From positions 57,701,950 through 57,765,949 of the forward strand of contig CM069442.1 of NCBI GenBank assembly GCA_035610835.1: a DNA stretch of 64,000 bases, read 5' to 3'. Each line of letters begins with the position of its first letter. Within the stretch, counting starts at the first letter, position 1. The notes below the pieces were generated by a model. The model was not told the DNA's origin. It was given only the letters and a program-made list of their open reading frames with translations, and made no database searches. The stretch is from Ophiura sarsii. Its lineage: Eukaryota > Echinodermata > Ophiuroidea > Amphilepidida > Ophiuridae. Below, piece by piece: positions 23,701 to 34,726 of the stretch. Made by a program: the position numbers and the translations under genes.

Positions 23701-26700
23701 CAACCAGAGCAGCTTTTAGCTAATGTCTCTATGTCCTGGTCAATGCCTGGCCACCAGACAAGTGAGCGTGCAACCGATTTCATTTTAACCACCCCGAGGT
23801 GTCCGTCATGCAGTTCAGCTAGAACCTGCTCGCGTAGCTTTGTGGGAATAACGATCTTGGCTCCCCACATAAGACACCCAGCCGTTATCGAGAGCTCGTT
23901 GCGACGACTCCGAAACGGCTTGAATTGCTCTTCTGGCAATGACTGATTTGTCCAACCAGACTGCGTAGCTTCATAGACTTTGCTGATGATTGCATCTCTC
24001 TGAGTGTGAAGTTGGACTTTCTGTGCAGTCACTGGAAGAGGGTCTATTTGAGATTGTTCAATGTCAACGTACATGAGATCCATTTTAGCTGACTCGCGTG
24101 ACTTCAATGGCAAGCGCGAGAGGCCATCAGCGTTGCAGTGTTCTTTCGTATTGCGGTATTCAATGTCGTATGTGAATCCTGCGAGAAATATCGCGTATCG
24201 CTGAAGTCGTGCTGCTGATGTTGCTGAAATTTGCTTACTAGGGCTGAAGATTGATGTCAGCGGTCGATGATCCGTGATCAAGGTGAAGTGGCGTCCCCAC
24301 AAATACATGTAAAACTTTTTGACGCCCCACACCAAAGCTAAAGCCTCTTTATCTATTTGAGCATAGTTGGTTTCAGCAGAGTTTAATGACCTTGAAGCAA
24401 AAGCAATGGGTCGCTCTGTGCCGTCACGCATTACATGAGACATAACTGCCCCAATGCCGTAGGGACTAGCGTCACAAGCAACGCGTACTGGTAACGCTTC
24501 ATTATAATGGGTCAGTACTTGGTCTGATGTGATTAGCCGCTTGGCACTATCAAAGGATTCCTGACATTGATCTGTCCACTGCCATTTCTGATCCTTTTTG
24601 AGCATTTGATGCAGTGGGTACAGAACTGTGGACAAATTAGGCAAGAATCTATGGTAGTAGTTTATCAAGCCTAGGAAAGCTCTCAGCTGTGTTACATTGG
24701 TAGGAGCCGGAGCGTCATTCACACCATTTACTTTGTCTTCTGTCATGTGTAATCCATTCTGGTCAATTTTGTAACCACAGAAAATAATTTCTGATTTCAC
24801 GAACTCACATTTGCTTTTGTTTACGCGCAGTCCACGTTCGTCTAGTCTTTCGAGAACGCGCGCCAAATTCTCTAAGTGTTCTGTCATAGTTTTGCCTGTA
24901 ACAATCATGTCGTCTAATATTACTTGAGTACCAGGAATGTCGGCCAGTACCATCTCCATCGTGCGCTGCCAAATAGCTGGCGCTGAAGCTATACCATACA
25001 CTAATCTAATCTGTTGTACCGAAACAAGCCTCTGTGAGTGTTAATTGTAAGCAACTCACGAGATGCTTCATCCATTTCAAGATGCAAATATGCTTGTGTC
25101 AAATCAAGTTTGGTAAAGTGTTGGCCTCCAGCTAAGTTACTAAAAATATCATCAACACGAGGTAGTGGGTACTGGTCAACATTGAGTGCGGGATTTACAG
25201 TAGATTTAAAATCTCCACAAATACGGACTGTTCCGTCTTTCTTTAATACTGGTACGATAGGCGTGGCCCATTCACTAGTGTTAACAGGTGACAAAATATC
25301 TGCATCTTGCAGACGTTTCAATTCTTGATCAACCTTAGGTCTCATTGCATAAGGTAATTGTCTTGCCCTCAGATATTTTGGTTGTGCACCATCCTTTACA
25401 TTTAACTTGGCTTTAACACCATCCAGTTTCCCAATACCATCTTGGAATATTGTTTGGTGTTTGTTCAATAACTCATTCACTTGTGTGTGCATGGTTTCAC
25501 TAAATACATTTGTGTTTTTAGACACATCAACTTTATACACACTGAACAACTTATGCCAATCCAACCTGATAGAGTGAAGCCATTCACATCCAAATAGTGC
25601 TGGTCCACACTCAAGCACATACAGTTTACCAGTAATCTGTTGTTTATCAATTTCTATACCGATTTGCATCACCCCTAGTGGCGCAACAGATTCACCAGTA
25701 TATGTAGTGAGCTTGATGTTTGTGTGTGACAGCGGTACATCACTGAACATCTCTTGATATACCTGTTTAGATATCACAGATACTGCAGATCCAGTATCCA
25801 GCTCCATTGTAAGCTCCCTATTCTCTATCAGTGGATTAACATAAATTATGTCAGACATAGCCCCTCTATTTATACCAAGTGTATACACAGACTGGAAGTC
25901 ATCATCATTTTCTTCCTCACTTGAACTACTGCTCGACGCAGTGCGATCCATTGCTTTTATTGCCCCTTCCTTTTTGTACTTTTCTTGGTACGAAGATTTA
26001 GGCCCAGGTGCGCGAGCAGAAAGACACACAGTTTTGATGTGTCCTATTTTACCACAATTATGGCACTTAGTTTCCTTAAAATAACAGTCATCCGACTTGT
26101 GGTTACCTTTGCCGCAGCGGAAGCAGGGTTTTCGCTTAGGCTTACTAGCCTTACTAGTATAAGGCTTACTCATTCTATGAACACCTGGTTCTTGTCGCAG
26201 TTCCGTAGCGTCTTTGGCAGCCATTTCCATGGCCAAAGAAATTTCTAGAGCCGATTTTAGGGTCAATTTTGCCTCGCTAAGTAATCGCTTTTGAATATTC
26301 TCTGCCGACATGCCGCAAACAAGCCTGTCTCGAAGTGCTTCCTCGAGGAAAGCTTGGAAATCACACGTAGCCGCAAGCTTCCTTAACTCGGACAAAAAAC
26401 CCGATATGCTCTCATTTGAGCGTTGATACTTATTATAAAACCGGTATCGTTCAGCGATGACAAGCGGTTTAGGACTGAAGTGCTCATTTAGCGTTTCAGT
26501 TATTTTTGCGTACGATTGTGTCGCTGGTTTGTCCGGGAAAAGTAAGTTCCTTAGTATTGTGTATACCCCCTCGCTAAGGTATGATAGCAAAAGTCCTGCC
26601 TTAGCTTCCTCCTTTATATCATTTACAGCAAAAACTATCTCCAAACGTTCCAAGTAGGTATCCCAAATACCAGTTTCTGCATATTGTTCAATTCTACCAA

Positions 26701-27947
26701 CGAGAGCCTTTGCCATGTTTACGTTTTGGTTTTGCACTCGTTACTACAACATGTACTGCAGCTGACGATTTATTTGTTTACGTTTTAAAAGTGTCCACAT
26801 GTGACACGATTTTGTTTCACTTTTATTCACCTACTGAGACGAACGATGGTCCGATTTACACGCAGATATAGAGCTTGACTCTTCCTAGTTCTTCATAATC
26901 CCATTCTCGTCGCCAGTGTGAGATATGTACTCATAACTAATCTAGGTTTACTTCTGATTAATAAGAAGGACACATTACGAAGGTAACCATTTCTAATAAG
27001 TGTATTGATTGATTAATAACTATCGATCATATGATGTTCGTGCAGATACGTAGTCCGGTTAACTACTCCAGTAAGTAATCATACATCACAGTCACTGTGC
27101 AATCTGAAGAGTAGTTGGCATTTTTTGTTCAATTTGGTCGTCAATTTAAACATTTGTATGCAATGTTGTAACACACTACAGACGCCCAATGCGTCTCTAT
27201 TTGATGGCATGCACCTGTCTGCATTGCCAGGTGCAGTGCATCACAGTTTTATGCGCGAAGGCATGCCATGCATTTTTTATTAAGCAAGGAATGTCACAAT
27301 AACTGTATAACAATTTGCGTCAGATTTTGGATTAAGATGCCAATGCAGCTTATACGTCTTAGTATTCCTTTTTCTTCTTCTTTTGTTGTTGCCTACTTGC
27401 ATAGTATCAATATATTGATTCCACTTCTTTCTTTTCTTTTTATCAAAAGGCAACTAAAGCAGCCACTGACAAGATAGTAGAGATGGCAGCTGTCATGCAA
27501 AGAGCCATTGAAATGGATGAGTCGACTGGTTTTGAAGTAGAAGAGGCTCTTACCAGACTGCGAGTAGAGAACACTGGTTTACGAGAACTGCTCAATATCA
27601 GCACCAAAACGCATCAAAGGCACAGAGTGATCACCGTGGAGAGAGCGGCGACCAATTCGACAGATACAGATGAAGAGAAGATGGACGAAATGTCAGAAAA
27701 AGATGAGCTTGTCTTGGAGGATAAGAACAGGAATCGTGGTGATGAGGAATCGCCAAAGAGCAGTGATCATCACGATGAAGAGAACAATAGTAACAATAAC
27801 AATGCACCTTCAACAATCATTGGAGCATCATCACCTACCTCTATAAGTAATGAGTTATCCAAGATTGAGATGATCGCACAGGATGGGAACAAGACTGCTG
27901 ATGAGAATGGTAGCAGTGTGGATGGGCGGGGCACAGGAAGTAGTTGA
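14589..27947 (+). CDS. FGFR1OP2: FGFR1OP2/SIKE1 family protein (Fgop2 orthologue), four coding exons
   Basis: Spliced gene: coding exons 14589-14723, 17318-17503, 19595-19660 and 27450-27947, all phase 0, giving 294 codons before a TGA. Exon 1 (residues 1-45) contains LVERLRDHD and ends EAMKQ. Exon 2 (46-107) contains VARHRPRS, GIQQENRQIRDL and LEEHQSALDLIM, the most conserved stretch of the family. Exon 3 (108-129) has LVMANN, and exon 4 opens with KIVEMAAVMQRAIEMDES. In vertebrates FGFR1OP2 and SIKE1 are coiled-coil subunits of the STRIPAK phosphatase-kinase scaffold, working with SLMAP and striatins. One copy is usual in invertebrates. The C-terminus (about residues 175-294) is a long Ser/Asn/Asp/Glu-rich tail, so the protein exceeds the roughly 205-255 aa of the human pair. 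The length from exon 3 to exon 4 fits SIKE1, so I do not think an exon is missing, but a phase-0 cassette could be. Intron 1 uses a GC donor. Family assignment is sure; exon 3 limits slightly less so. Confidence 0.93.
15009..17108. mobile_element. 2.1-kb non-autonomous DNA transposon in FGFR1OP2 intron 1
   Basis: Ends CGGGATTTCCCGTG and CACGGGAAACCCC, with a 7-bp duplication TAAGCTT at 15002-15008 and 17109-17115. Subterminal regions are rich in 'ccgcgaaa/ccgtgatt' words. An internal direct repeat ('acgcacgtgg...taacatacgcaYgcgca') lies at about 15420 and 15995. The 124-codon minus frame at 16253 resembles no transposase. Confidence 0.7.
17318..17503 (+). CDS. FGFR1OP2: FGFR1OP2 coding exon 2
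   Basis: 62 codons between acceptor tttttgcag (ends 17317) and donor CAG|GTAATG. It encodes the highly conserved heptad-rich coiled coil, with VARHRPRS, QQENRQIRDLQREN and EEHQSALDLIM. Confidence 0.95.
18863..18946. repeat. Perfect 32-bp inverted repeat (hairpin)
   Basis: Arms 18863-18894 and 18915-18946 are exact reverse complements (AATTCGTCGCTGTTCTGACA at the start); the loop is 20 nt. It lies in intron 2. Confidence 0.9.
19098..19170 (-). repeat. SINE/LINE 3'-tail fragment
   Basis: (AAT)n followed by 'gggacttataaagtgcctta...caatgcgctgcac', a diverged copy of the tail also seen at 34727, 42352 and 43050. Confidence 0.5.
19595..19660 (+). CDS. FGFR1OP2: FGFR1OP2 coding exon 3
   Basis: 22 codons between acceptor tgcattag (ends 19594) and donor AAG|GTATGT. 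The peptide VCKLVMANNMDKE continues the family's '(Y)REQM-RLLMA' segment after exon 2. Both ends are phase 0, which is consistent with its neighbours. Confidence 0.85.
20193..21904. mobile_element. 1.7-kb hAT-like element in FGFR1OP2 intron 3
   Basis: TIRs TAAGGATGTGA/TCACATCCTTA (fits the hAT YARNG start) with 8-bp duplication CACTGATG at 20185-20192 and 21905-21912. No transposase recognised; the 137-codon frame at 20525 looks like chance. Confidence 0.75.
22241..22414 (-). repeat. 3' LTR of the Mag-type element
   Basis: 174 bp and nearly identical to the 5' LTR, which indicates a recent insertion. It is preceded on its left by target duplication GTCAC (22236-22240). Confidence 0.95.
22415..22426 (-). 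promoter_or_regulatory. Polypurine tract
   Basis: The minus strand reads GTGAGGAGGAAA directly abutting the 3' LTR, the expected position and composition for plus-strand priming. Confidence 0.75.
22731..25001 (-). pseudogene. Retrotransposon pol: RT palm, RNase H, integrase (frame-shifted C-terminal part)
   Basis: Open frame of 756 codons that starts without an ATG, directly after the frameshift. RT catalytic ILDD is at residues 28-31 and the thumb/connection near FLGLINYYHRFLP. RNase H has ACDASPYGIGAV (175-186), KEALALVWG and TDHRPL. Integrase has a zinc-binding segment (H398, H401, C431, C434) and a DD35E core at D462, D516 and E552. The C-terminal TGPVSYQVKVG...RRHIDQLLD block is the usual GPY/F-like tail. 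All catalytic residues are present; only the upstream 5-bp duplication separates it from gag-protease. Confidence 0.92.
25001..26737 (-). pseudogene. Retrotransposon gag-protease-RT (N-terminal part of gag-pol)
   Basis: 578-codon frame from an ATG at 26737. Residues 1-180 are a gag capsid-like region. Two CCHC zinc knuckles follow at C205-C218 and C225-C238, then a Ser/Glu/Asp linker (268-281), the aspartic protease with DTG at 314-316, and the start of reverse transcriptase (ATPIVPVLKKDG, VRICGDFKS, KLDLTQAYLHLEM at 544-556). The frame ends at 25001 just before the YGIASAP block of RT. A 5-bp tandem repeat (ctaat twice, 25001-25010, plus-strand view) shifts the frame there. Everything upstream is open, so the copy was probably active until recently. 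Confidence 0.92.
26897..26915 (-). promoter_or_regulatory. Primer-binding site, tRNA-Ser(GCU)-like
   Basis: One base inside the 5' LTR, the minus strand reads TGGCGACGAGAATGGGATT. From memory of the metazoan tRNA-Ser(GCU) 3' end this matches 18 of 19 positions. Minus-strand DNA synthesis would be primed here. Confidence 0.75.
26917..27090 (-). repeat. 5' LTR of the Mag-type element
   Basis: 174 bp, TG...CA ended, and 173/174 identical to the other LTR (C versus T in the 'gtagtYcggtt' segment, near 27056). It is followed on its right by the GTCAC target duplication. Confidence 0.95.
27450..27947 (+). CDS. FGFR1OP2: FGFR1OP2 terminal coding exon
   Basis: 165 codons plus TGA after a pyrimidine-rich acceptor (tatcaaaag, ends 27449). 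The first 60 or so residues match the family (EMAAVMQRAIEMDE, then LRVENTGLRELLNIS). The remainder is low-complexity acidic/Asn/Ser-rich sequence without recognisable domains. No canonical AATAAA was seen in the first 1.5 kb downstream, so the transcript end is undefined. Confidence 0.93.
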   Translation, partial: ATKAATDKIVEMAAVMQRAIEMDESTGFEVEEALTRLRVENTGLRELLNISTKTHQRHRVITVERAATNSTDTDEEKMDEMSEKDELVLEDKNRNRGDEESPKSSDHHDEENNSNNNNAPSTIIGASSPTSISNELSKIEMIAQDGNKTADENGSSVDGRGTGSS

Positions 27948-28725
27948 TACTGAAACTGGTGATATTTAAAGGGGTTATGGTTTAATGATAATTGTCTCAT
28001 GAAAACTTGGCATAGTGAGGGGCTTAAACTTTGTCCCACCTGAAGTACAAATGAGATGTCAGTGTGCAATCTAGTGATAAATGCAGCATGTACAGATTAA
28101 TGCTGGGATTTTTACTTGATTTACATAACCCATAGCATGTAAGAGATGCACCTGATAAAATGCTACACCCAACTGAAATATGTGATGCGATTAAGCAAAA
28201 TAAGTCTGAAGTTGATCATATCACAATTTTCTACTAGCTGATATTATAAATAGAAGTTAGATACAGTTCAACAAAATGTGATTTGTTTCTACTATGGTAG
28301 TGTTAAAATATACATTTCACCGAGCCCGTCTCATGTTCAAAAAAATACTGCATTTCACATATCATTTTTTACTATTTAATATTTGACAAAATATTCTCTT
28401 TATTTTAGGTGGGCCAAAGTTGGTGGGTCAAAGTATCCCCATTCTATGGTAACAGAAGAAATTAGTTTCTTTTGGTTGGTTAAACTTGATGTGCTTGATC
28501 ATACTACATACTCTTGTTGCTACGTTTGTACTTCAGGTAGGTTGGTTTAAGTATACATCTTCATATAACAGGTCAATGACTCTGGTCTTAAAGATGGATT
28601 TGCTTGCATAATTAGTATCACCTTGGGTATTTCCTCAAACAATGATTCTATTTTGAAATTCTGTGGGATTCCTTCATCTTTGTTGTAGGAAAAGGACCTT
28701 TATTTACCATCATCAAACCCACTAT
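27948..28725. other. Downstream of FGFR1OP2 stop (probable 3' UTR, then intergenic)
   Basis: No structure recognised and no canonical polyadenylation hexamer found. Confidence 0.4.
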
Positions 28726-28936
28726 AGTTCAGTCAGTTCCAAATTGGCAAAACCTGTTTATAGTACAGCAGCGAATGAATTCAGAAGAGCGTTGCTGGCA
28801 TGGCGTGCCATGTTGCAGTGTCACTGTATGCGTGACGCTTGCGTATGCCAAATCATGCTTATACGCTTGGATTACTTTAGCACGCGGATGGATAAAAAAA
28901 CATATATTTCTCGCCAATTTGGAACTGATTGAACTG
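28726..28936. mobile_element. Small TIR element
   Basis: Ends agttcagtcagttccaaatt and its near-complement aatttggaactgattgaact, 211 bp. Target duplication not clear. Confidence 0.55.
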
Positions 28937-29336
28937 TGTGGTAGTCAGCACTTAAGATGAGAATTAAAATCATTTTTTCAAGGCAACAGAAAAAAACCCT
29001 GTTCTACAGGGGGATGGATGTTTGGCGGAAAGGCTATTTCAGTTGTGTCAGTCAAAATGTCACTAAAGGCATATCAATTTGTAAAACAATTGTCATTTTT
29101 GGACTATCTAAAAAAATCCTAGACATTTCTGAAATTTGGGTCAGCATCCATTTGTGCAGGAAACAATTTTCCCCCAATTTTCAAAAATCTGGGTCAGTGG
29201 AGCCTGTAGAACAGTATTTTGTTGTTGCTTTATTATTTTATTCCATTTTATTTTGTGTTTAATGTCATGACACATGCTACATGTATGGTCTCTGATAATG
29301 AGATTAAAATGCTGTTAGTGTTTATGCATGTTATTA

Positions 29337-29602
29337 CACTGCAAATTATGAGCGTTTACTATTGGACAAACTAAAAGTAAACTCAAAAGTATACACAATT
29401 CTAAACGAAAAAGTAAACGCAAAACTAAACGTTTCTTGCATTTTGCACCGAATTGACCTCAAAGCATGCTCCAAGTGAGTGAATGTTATGGTATTGATTT
29501 AAGGCTGGATGGAAAACAGCTTAGTTGTTGGGCTCACATAAGTGTTTAGTATTGCATTTACTTTTTAGTTAGTCCAAAAGTAAACGCTCATAATTTGCAG
29601 TG
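29337..29602. mobile_element. CACTG-ended MITE, 266 bp
   Basis: About 45-bp TIRs starting CACTGCAAATTATGAGCGTT, flanked by TTA at 29334-29336 and 29603-29605. A CACTG end plus 3-bp duplication suggests the CACTA/EnSpm group. Confidence 0.75.
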
Positions 29603-29605
29603 TTA

Positions 29606-29921
29606 GGCTATATTAAAAAATCATTTGTCTCAAAGCTCCCGCCCACGTCAGTTAATTGATGCGCATTAGAAAATAAAATAAATATATATATATATTTTTT
29701 TTTTTTATTCATTTTTTTTTTAAATTATAAAATTTCACTGATTTTTTTCAGATTTTCATTGATATACATGAACAATATACATTGAATACAAAAGGTCACT
29801 TTTACAAGGATTTCAATATTATATATTTGAAGAAGAAAAAAAACCCTTAAAAAAACAGCATTCCGCATTAGGTTTTGAAAAACTGAAGAGCTTTGAGACA
29901 AAACATGTTTTTAATATAGCC
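29606..29921. mobile_element. GGCTATATT-ended MITE, 316 bp
   Basis: TIRs GGCTATATTAAAAA...GTCTCAAAGCTC, flanked by TTA (29603-29605, shared with the neighbour, and 29922-29924). The Harbinger-like TWA target is inference. A truncated relative is at 13018. Confidence 0.7.
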
Positions 29922-30668
29922 TTATCAGTTCTATCCACTATTTATGATCTGGCAGTTCAAGACAAATATCTCTAGAAACAGGTTTACCATTCTTAGCTAC
30001 TGGAACATTTAAAATGCTACCATATCGCTATGACATGTATGTATATAAGATGTATGATATAAAATAAATATGTGAAATCTAGATATTATGTATAAATTAT
30101 TTAGCTATATTTGTGTATCTGGAATGTCTATAGTAACAACAACAATAAGAAAAAAAGTAATTTAAGAAATGTATTTAAACTACTATTCTGTAAGTGTTGT
30201 GGCTAAAGTTAACTCTTTCTAGATCTGATAATTATTTTTCAATGTCTGATAATGTACCACAGTTAATCCTACAGAACACACATTGATGTAGACATTAACT
30301 ACACTTCACAAGTTCTAAAAATGCCAAAACAGATTTATAAAAACTGTTTCTGACTATCAAAATTCCACCTGACTGGCATCTTTTAAAGCGTTTCATGAAT
30401 GATAAGCGTAGACATTTAAATTGGTCGATCTTCAAAAGCACACACCTTAAAAGATAATTTAGGAGAATATATGCAAGTGAACAATCACTCTGAGAAAAAA
30501 AATCTGCACCATGTTTATACATTATTCCCTGTTTCTTGGAAACTAAGGAACAAATTTGATGTGAAAAGTAATGGAAGGAATCAGTGATAACACTATCAGA
30601 TGTGAAAAAAGTAAAAGCTGAATCTTATCCACAAAAATAACCTCTAAAAGTCAACGTAATATATGTAA

Positions 30669-30766
30669 AAGAGGACCTGACGTTTCAATTCTATCAGAAT
30701 CTTTATCGAAGGCATATCTTTGCCCTCGATAAAGATTGTGTTAGAATCGAAACGTCAGATCCTCTT
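30669..30766. repeat. 98-bp imperfect hairpin
   Basis: Arms 30669-30713 and 30722-30766 ('gacgtttcRattct', 'agaatctttatcga') with few mismatches and an 8-nt loop. Confidence 0.75.
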
Positions 30767-30923
30767 ATATTTATTATAGATGTGAAAAACGTGTGGAATA
30801 TAGAGTGTTCAGGAACGAGAGTTCTTATTGACAAGTGGATACCAAGCAGTCACTGGCTTTTCACTGACCTCCTTAACATGATTTTCTTCAAAGTATTATT
30901 CAGAATATTTGTAGTTTTGTCAA

Positions 30924-31669
30924 CCGGGTGCAATATATGCCATTTTTTTGTGTAGCAACAAGTGCTATGCAATATTAATTTTGTGTAGCAATTGCTTAAT
31001 TTTGCATAGCATTTAATCAATATGTAATCCAGGCTCCGATAAATCGCCTGTCGGATTACACGGTTCAACCGTGTAATGCACGTATAACCCATGTCCCGTA
31101 AACGAAATACAGTATACGTGTACACGATCTAGATTTTACAATTTGAACTAACAAATTTTAGTAATAAAACACAACAAAAACAGGCTTTTATTTCGCTCAT
31201 GAGTCACGATGATTTCATATGAGGCGCCGTTGTTATGATTCCTTTTGTGTCCGTGGCGCACCGAAAGAATGACAACTAGTCATTTTTGTTGGCTCCTTTT
31301 CGTAACATTCGGCGGCATGGGAACAAGACTAGCATCAACAGTGACATCATGATTAAAACAATCTCATACTTGCGCAGATCATCCACCATTTTTAAAATTT
31401 TAAACCAACAGATTTGAGTTCTGCACATGTACGCGTAAAGCAATGGTTTTTTTTAACTCTGACGAAAACAAAATATAAACTGCCGATACTTGAGGATTTA
31501 GTATACTTTATTTAGTTATTTGAAGATGAAACTCAATCTTTGTAGGTTTGGATTTGATGGTACATGATCAAAGATCAAGTAGGGAATCTTTTGCATCACA
31601 TTTTTTAGCGACATAATTGGGAAATTGAGTAGCAATTGTTCAAAACTGTGTCGGATTTATTGCACCCTG
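30924..31669. mobile_element. 746-bp hAT-like element
   Basis: Ends CCGGGTGCAATA and TATTGCACCCTG, with exact 8-bp duplication TTTGTCAA at 30916-30923 and 31670-31677. Non-coding. Confidence 0.8.
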
Positions 31670-31677
31670 TTTGTCAA

Positions 31678-33883
31678 TCAATGTACATGTATATATAGGT
31701 AGTAAGGAACATACATACATATGCATTTAAATTGAAGTTCTTGCAGGGCCTGTATTGCCATAGAATATATTTTTATATGAAATGTAAATGTTACAATAAT
31801 TTGTTAATATCCAATAGTCACTCTCAGTAGTAGGATTTTATCACACATTGCAAGAATCTAAATGGATTTGTGCGAATGGAGTCATTAAGGAGAATCCAAT
31901 GATTGTTGCCATATCACCTTAAAATAACATGAAAAACTTGATTTTTTCAAGAATCAGTTTAGATTCTGGCAATTTTGTTGAGGGTCTGTGCATGAATGGA
32001 TTCTTGGATTCTCACAAATTCTTAACCCTATCTTAAGCAACATGTTACCCTATCAACCACAGCTTCAAAATCAAATTGATATTCATCGTAATCATATTAG
32101 TTAACTAAAATCAAATTTTGCAAGCCAATTAATTACAATCATGATTAAAAGTACTATGTAGAGTTGATGTGCTATAAACCCGCCATTTCGGAATAACACC
32201 AGAAAGCTTATTTCACTATCTACTTGTTCAAGTTACGAAATATATAAATTGCAATGCTTAGTTTGATTTCAACATTAAAAGAATTTTGTTTCCAATTACC
32301 AAGAAATTGTCAATGTCATGGAGGAATTGCGTAATGTTAATCCTCAATAAAATCCTGTGTATGTGTGTCAATATGTTACTGGTCATAATTATTGGTGACA
32401 TTTTGTCTTGCCTGATATATTTCAGGATTAGACAAAACTGGGGGGGGGGGGGGGGAGGGAATGCACGCAAAGGTTGCACAAATGTTGGCTTTTTTATGTT
32501 AAAATTGCCTGAAATTAGCTTAATTTATTGTAAGCCGATTTTAAGTAATTTTGATATTGTTTGAGGGGTAAACGGGATGAGGCTTGACCACCTGTCTACA
32601 TGTTATTGTACTCCTGTTAAGAATAATACTCATTGCTACCATTGATATGCTCATTACTACCATATTATCAGACACTTTCTATCGCGCAAGCAAGCGAGAC
32701 ATGCCGTTTGAAACTGTCTGGCAAGCACCAATCTCATTATTTGGATCTTCATTTATCAGGCTGATGAGGTTTTTTCCAACCTTATAAAAACAAAGTGCGA
32801 TGTAAACTCACAAAATATACACTGTTTCTGATAAACATCATGTTAAAACCATAACATGTTTTGGACAAAGAATATATTGGTGTAATATAACATAAATAAA
32901 TGTGAAATTTTGGAACAATATTGCCATTGTATTGAATGGGATGGCCACTTGATTTTGAGAAAAGGCCAAAATAAGTTCCTTGCATGCAATGGGTTGCTAG
33001 CCAAATGGTAAATTGCGAATGTAGAAATGGGTTGCTAGCCAAATGGTAAATTGCGAATGTAGAAATCTAAGCCTGTGATTCATTTACATCTACATGGACA
33101 TTGCTGATAGACAAAGCTTTAATGGAACACTATTTTTTAATGAGCACTTCTAACTCATCAATGTACAAGGAATTGTGTGCGCTATCAAAAACTAAATTCT
33201 GTACTGTTATAGTTTAGTTGGTAGCCTTAACAAGATGTAGTAAATCTAACCTATTCAATAGTTTATATTTTATATGCCTATAAAAGATTGTCAAAATCAT
33301 ATTCATATAGACATTTTGTAAATTATTGTGACAGAATCAACTAAACAGGAACACTTCTATAATTGGCAAATTATTGAGAAATAGTTGTGCTTGTGCTGTT
33401 CATGAGTTTGATATGCTAGCTTAAATCAATGCAGTTATTCAATGGTTGTACATTTGATCATCATCAACATAATATAGATGTGTTCTAGATTTAGTTGGAT
33501 TGAGTCACAATTTGGTTTAAACAGATCAATTGACAAAGCAAACTCTGTAAACCAGTTTAATTTGAATAAACCTTGAATGTAGATATGAAAACACCAGAAT
33601 GTGTCAGACTTCTTTTTGTTTATTTCAGCAGGAAATATTTATCATTTTAAAAAATAAATAGGATGATTTGTTCCCTTAGATGAAAAAGGGGTTTGTCTCA
33701 TAATTGACCTATATTCACTGTATACTAGGGGACAATGAAGGCATGATCCAAGAACGACAGAGTTATCTTGCTTAAGACCGCCGTGCTTGGAGAAATCTTG
33801 TGGTCGCCTGCTCTGCATCCGGAGGATGATGATTTATTACCAAGCTGGGTTCAAATATATTAAACAAAACTGTACATTGTTAA
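31678..33883. other. Intergenic, nothing recognised
   Basis: Includes a G homopolymer (about 32441-32454) and a short direct repeat 'gggttgctagccaaatggta' (about 32991 and 33028). No gene evidence. Confidence 0.5.
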
Positions 33884-34240
33884 AGGTAGATGACCCGATC
33901 ACATTTTCGTAACACAGAATTATTTCAAACATACGGAGATTTTCATATCATATGAAAGCTCGTATTTTTCTCATCATCATACTGAAATTTGACGGCCTAA
34001 ATCAGTATAATTACGGAGAAATCGATGAAATACCGTCGAATTACCGCGAATGGTGGTATACCACCGATATAGTTTGTGTACTACTCAATGGGTACAGTTC
34101 ACAGCATCTCGTGCGTCTAAAATAAGAACCATTAGAGCTATGCAACTCAAACTTTGGAACACGACTTTTTTAAGGATGACCTTTCATGTAGAATAGAAAA
34201 ATTCAAGTTTAAAATCGGAATGTGATCGGGTCATCTACCT
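33884..34240. mobile_element. TTAA-type MITE with perfect ends
   Basis: TIR AGGTAGATGACCCGATCACA on both ends, TTAA at 33880-33883 and 34241-34244. 357 bp. Confidence 0.88.
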
Positions 34241-34726
34241 TTAATTGGATTTACATTGATACATGTAGTATAAATCTTTAATCAAGATTTGTTTACATAT
34301 CTTGCTGTTTCTTTTTGTCCACAAAACAAAACTAACTATTCTTGTTCTAAAGGAGCACAGAGTTATTTCTCAAAAAAATGAAATTCAATATTTTCACCTT
34401 GTTTAGATAGATGATAGATATACATAGAAACCCTCTTATGTAAGATTTCTTCAAACAAAAAAATCAGGAAAAATTAAGACATTTTCTAAGCATTTCCGAA
34501 AGTATGTTTGTTAGTACTTTTCACTCGGGGAGGTCATGACTATGCATCACGCAGCAAGCCATGGGTCGTATTTTGAATAAACATAAGCCATCTGTGGCCT
34601 TTTAGATGAATTTGGGTAGTTTCAATGTGATCTCATCGAAACTCAAAATTCTATCAAATCCATGAATTTCACATGAAATACTGCAAATTAAGTTCTATCA
34701 TTTTGGGTGGTACGTATATAAGCATT

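Larger units (their letters stand above)
22241..27090 (-). mobile_element. Mag-lineage (Ty3/Gypsy) LTR retrotransposon, near-intact
   Basis: Complete element inserted antisense in FGFR1OP2 intron 3. The two 174-bp LTRs (22241-22414 and 26917-27090) start TGTGAG, end ATCACA and differ at one base. The 5-bp target duplication GTCAC lies at 22236-22240 and 27091-27095. Order on the minus strand: 5' LTR, tRNA-Ser-type primer site, gag with two CCHC knuckles, protease, RT, RNase H, integrase, purine tract, 3' LTR. There is no env. Very short LTRs, a Ser primer and a single gag-pol frame are typical of Mag/SURL-like elements. One 5-bp tandem duplication inside RT breaks the frame. Confidence 0.95.
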
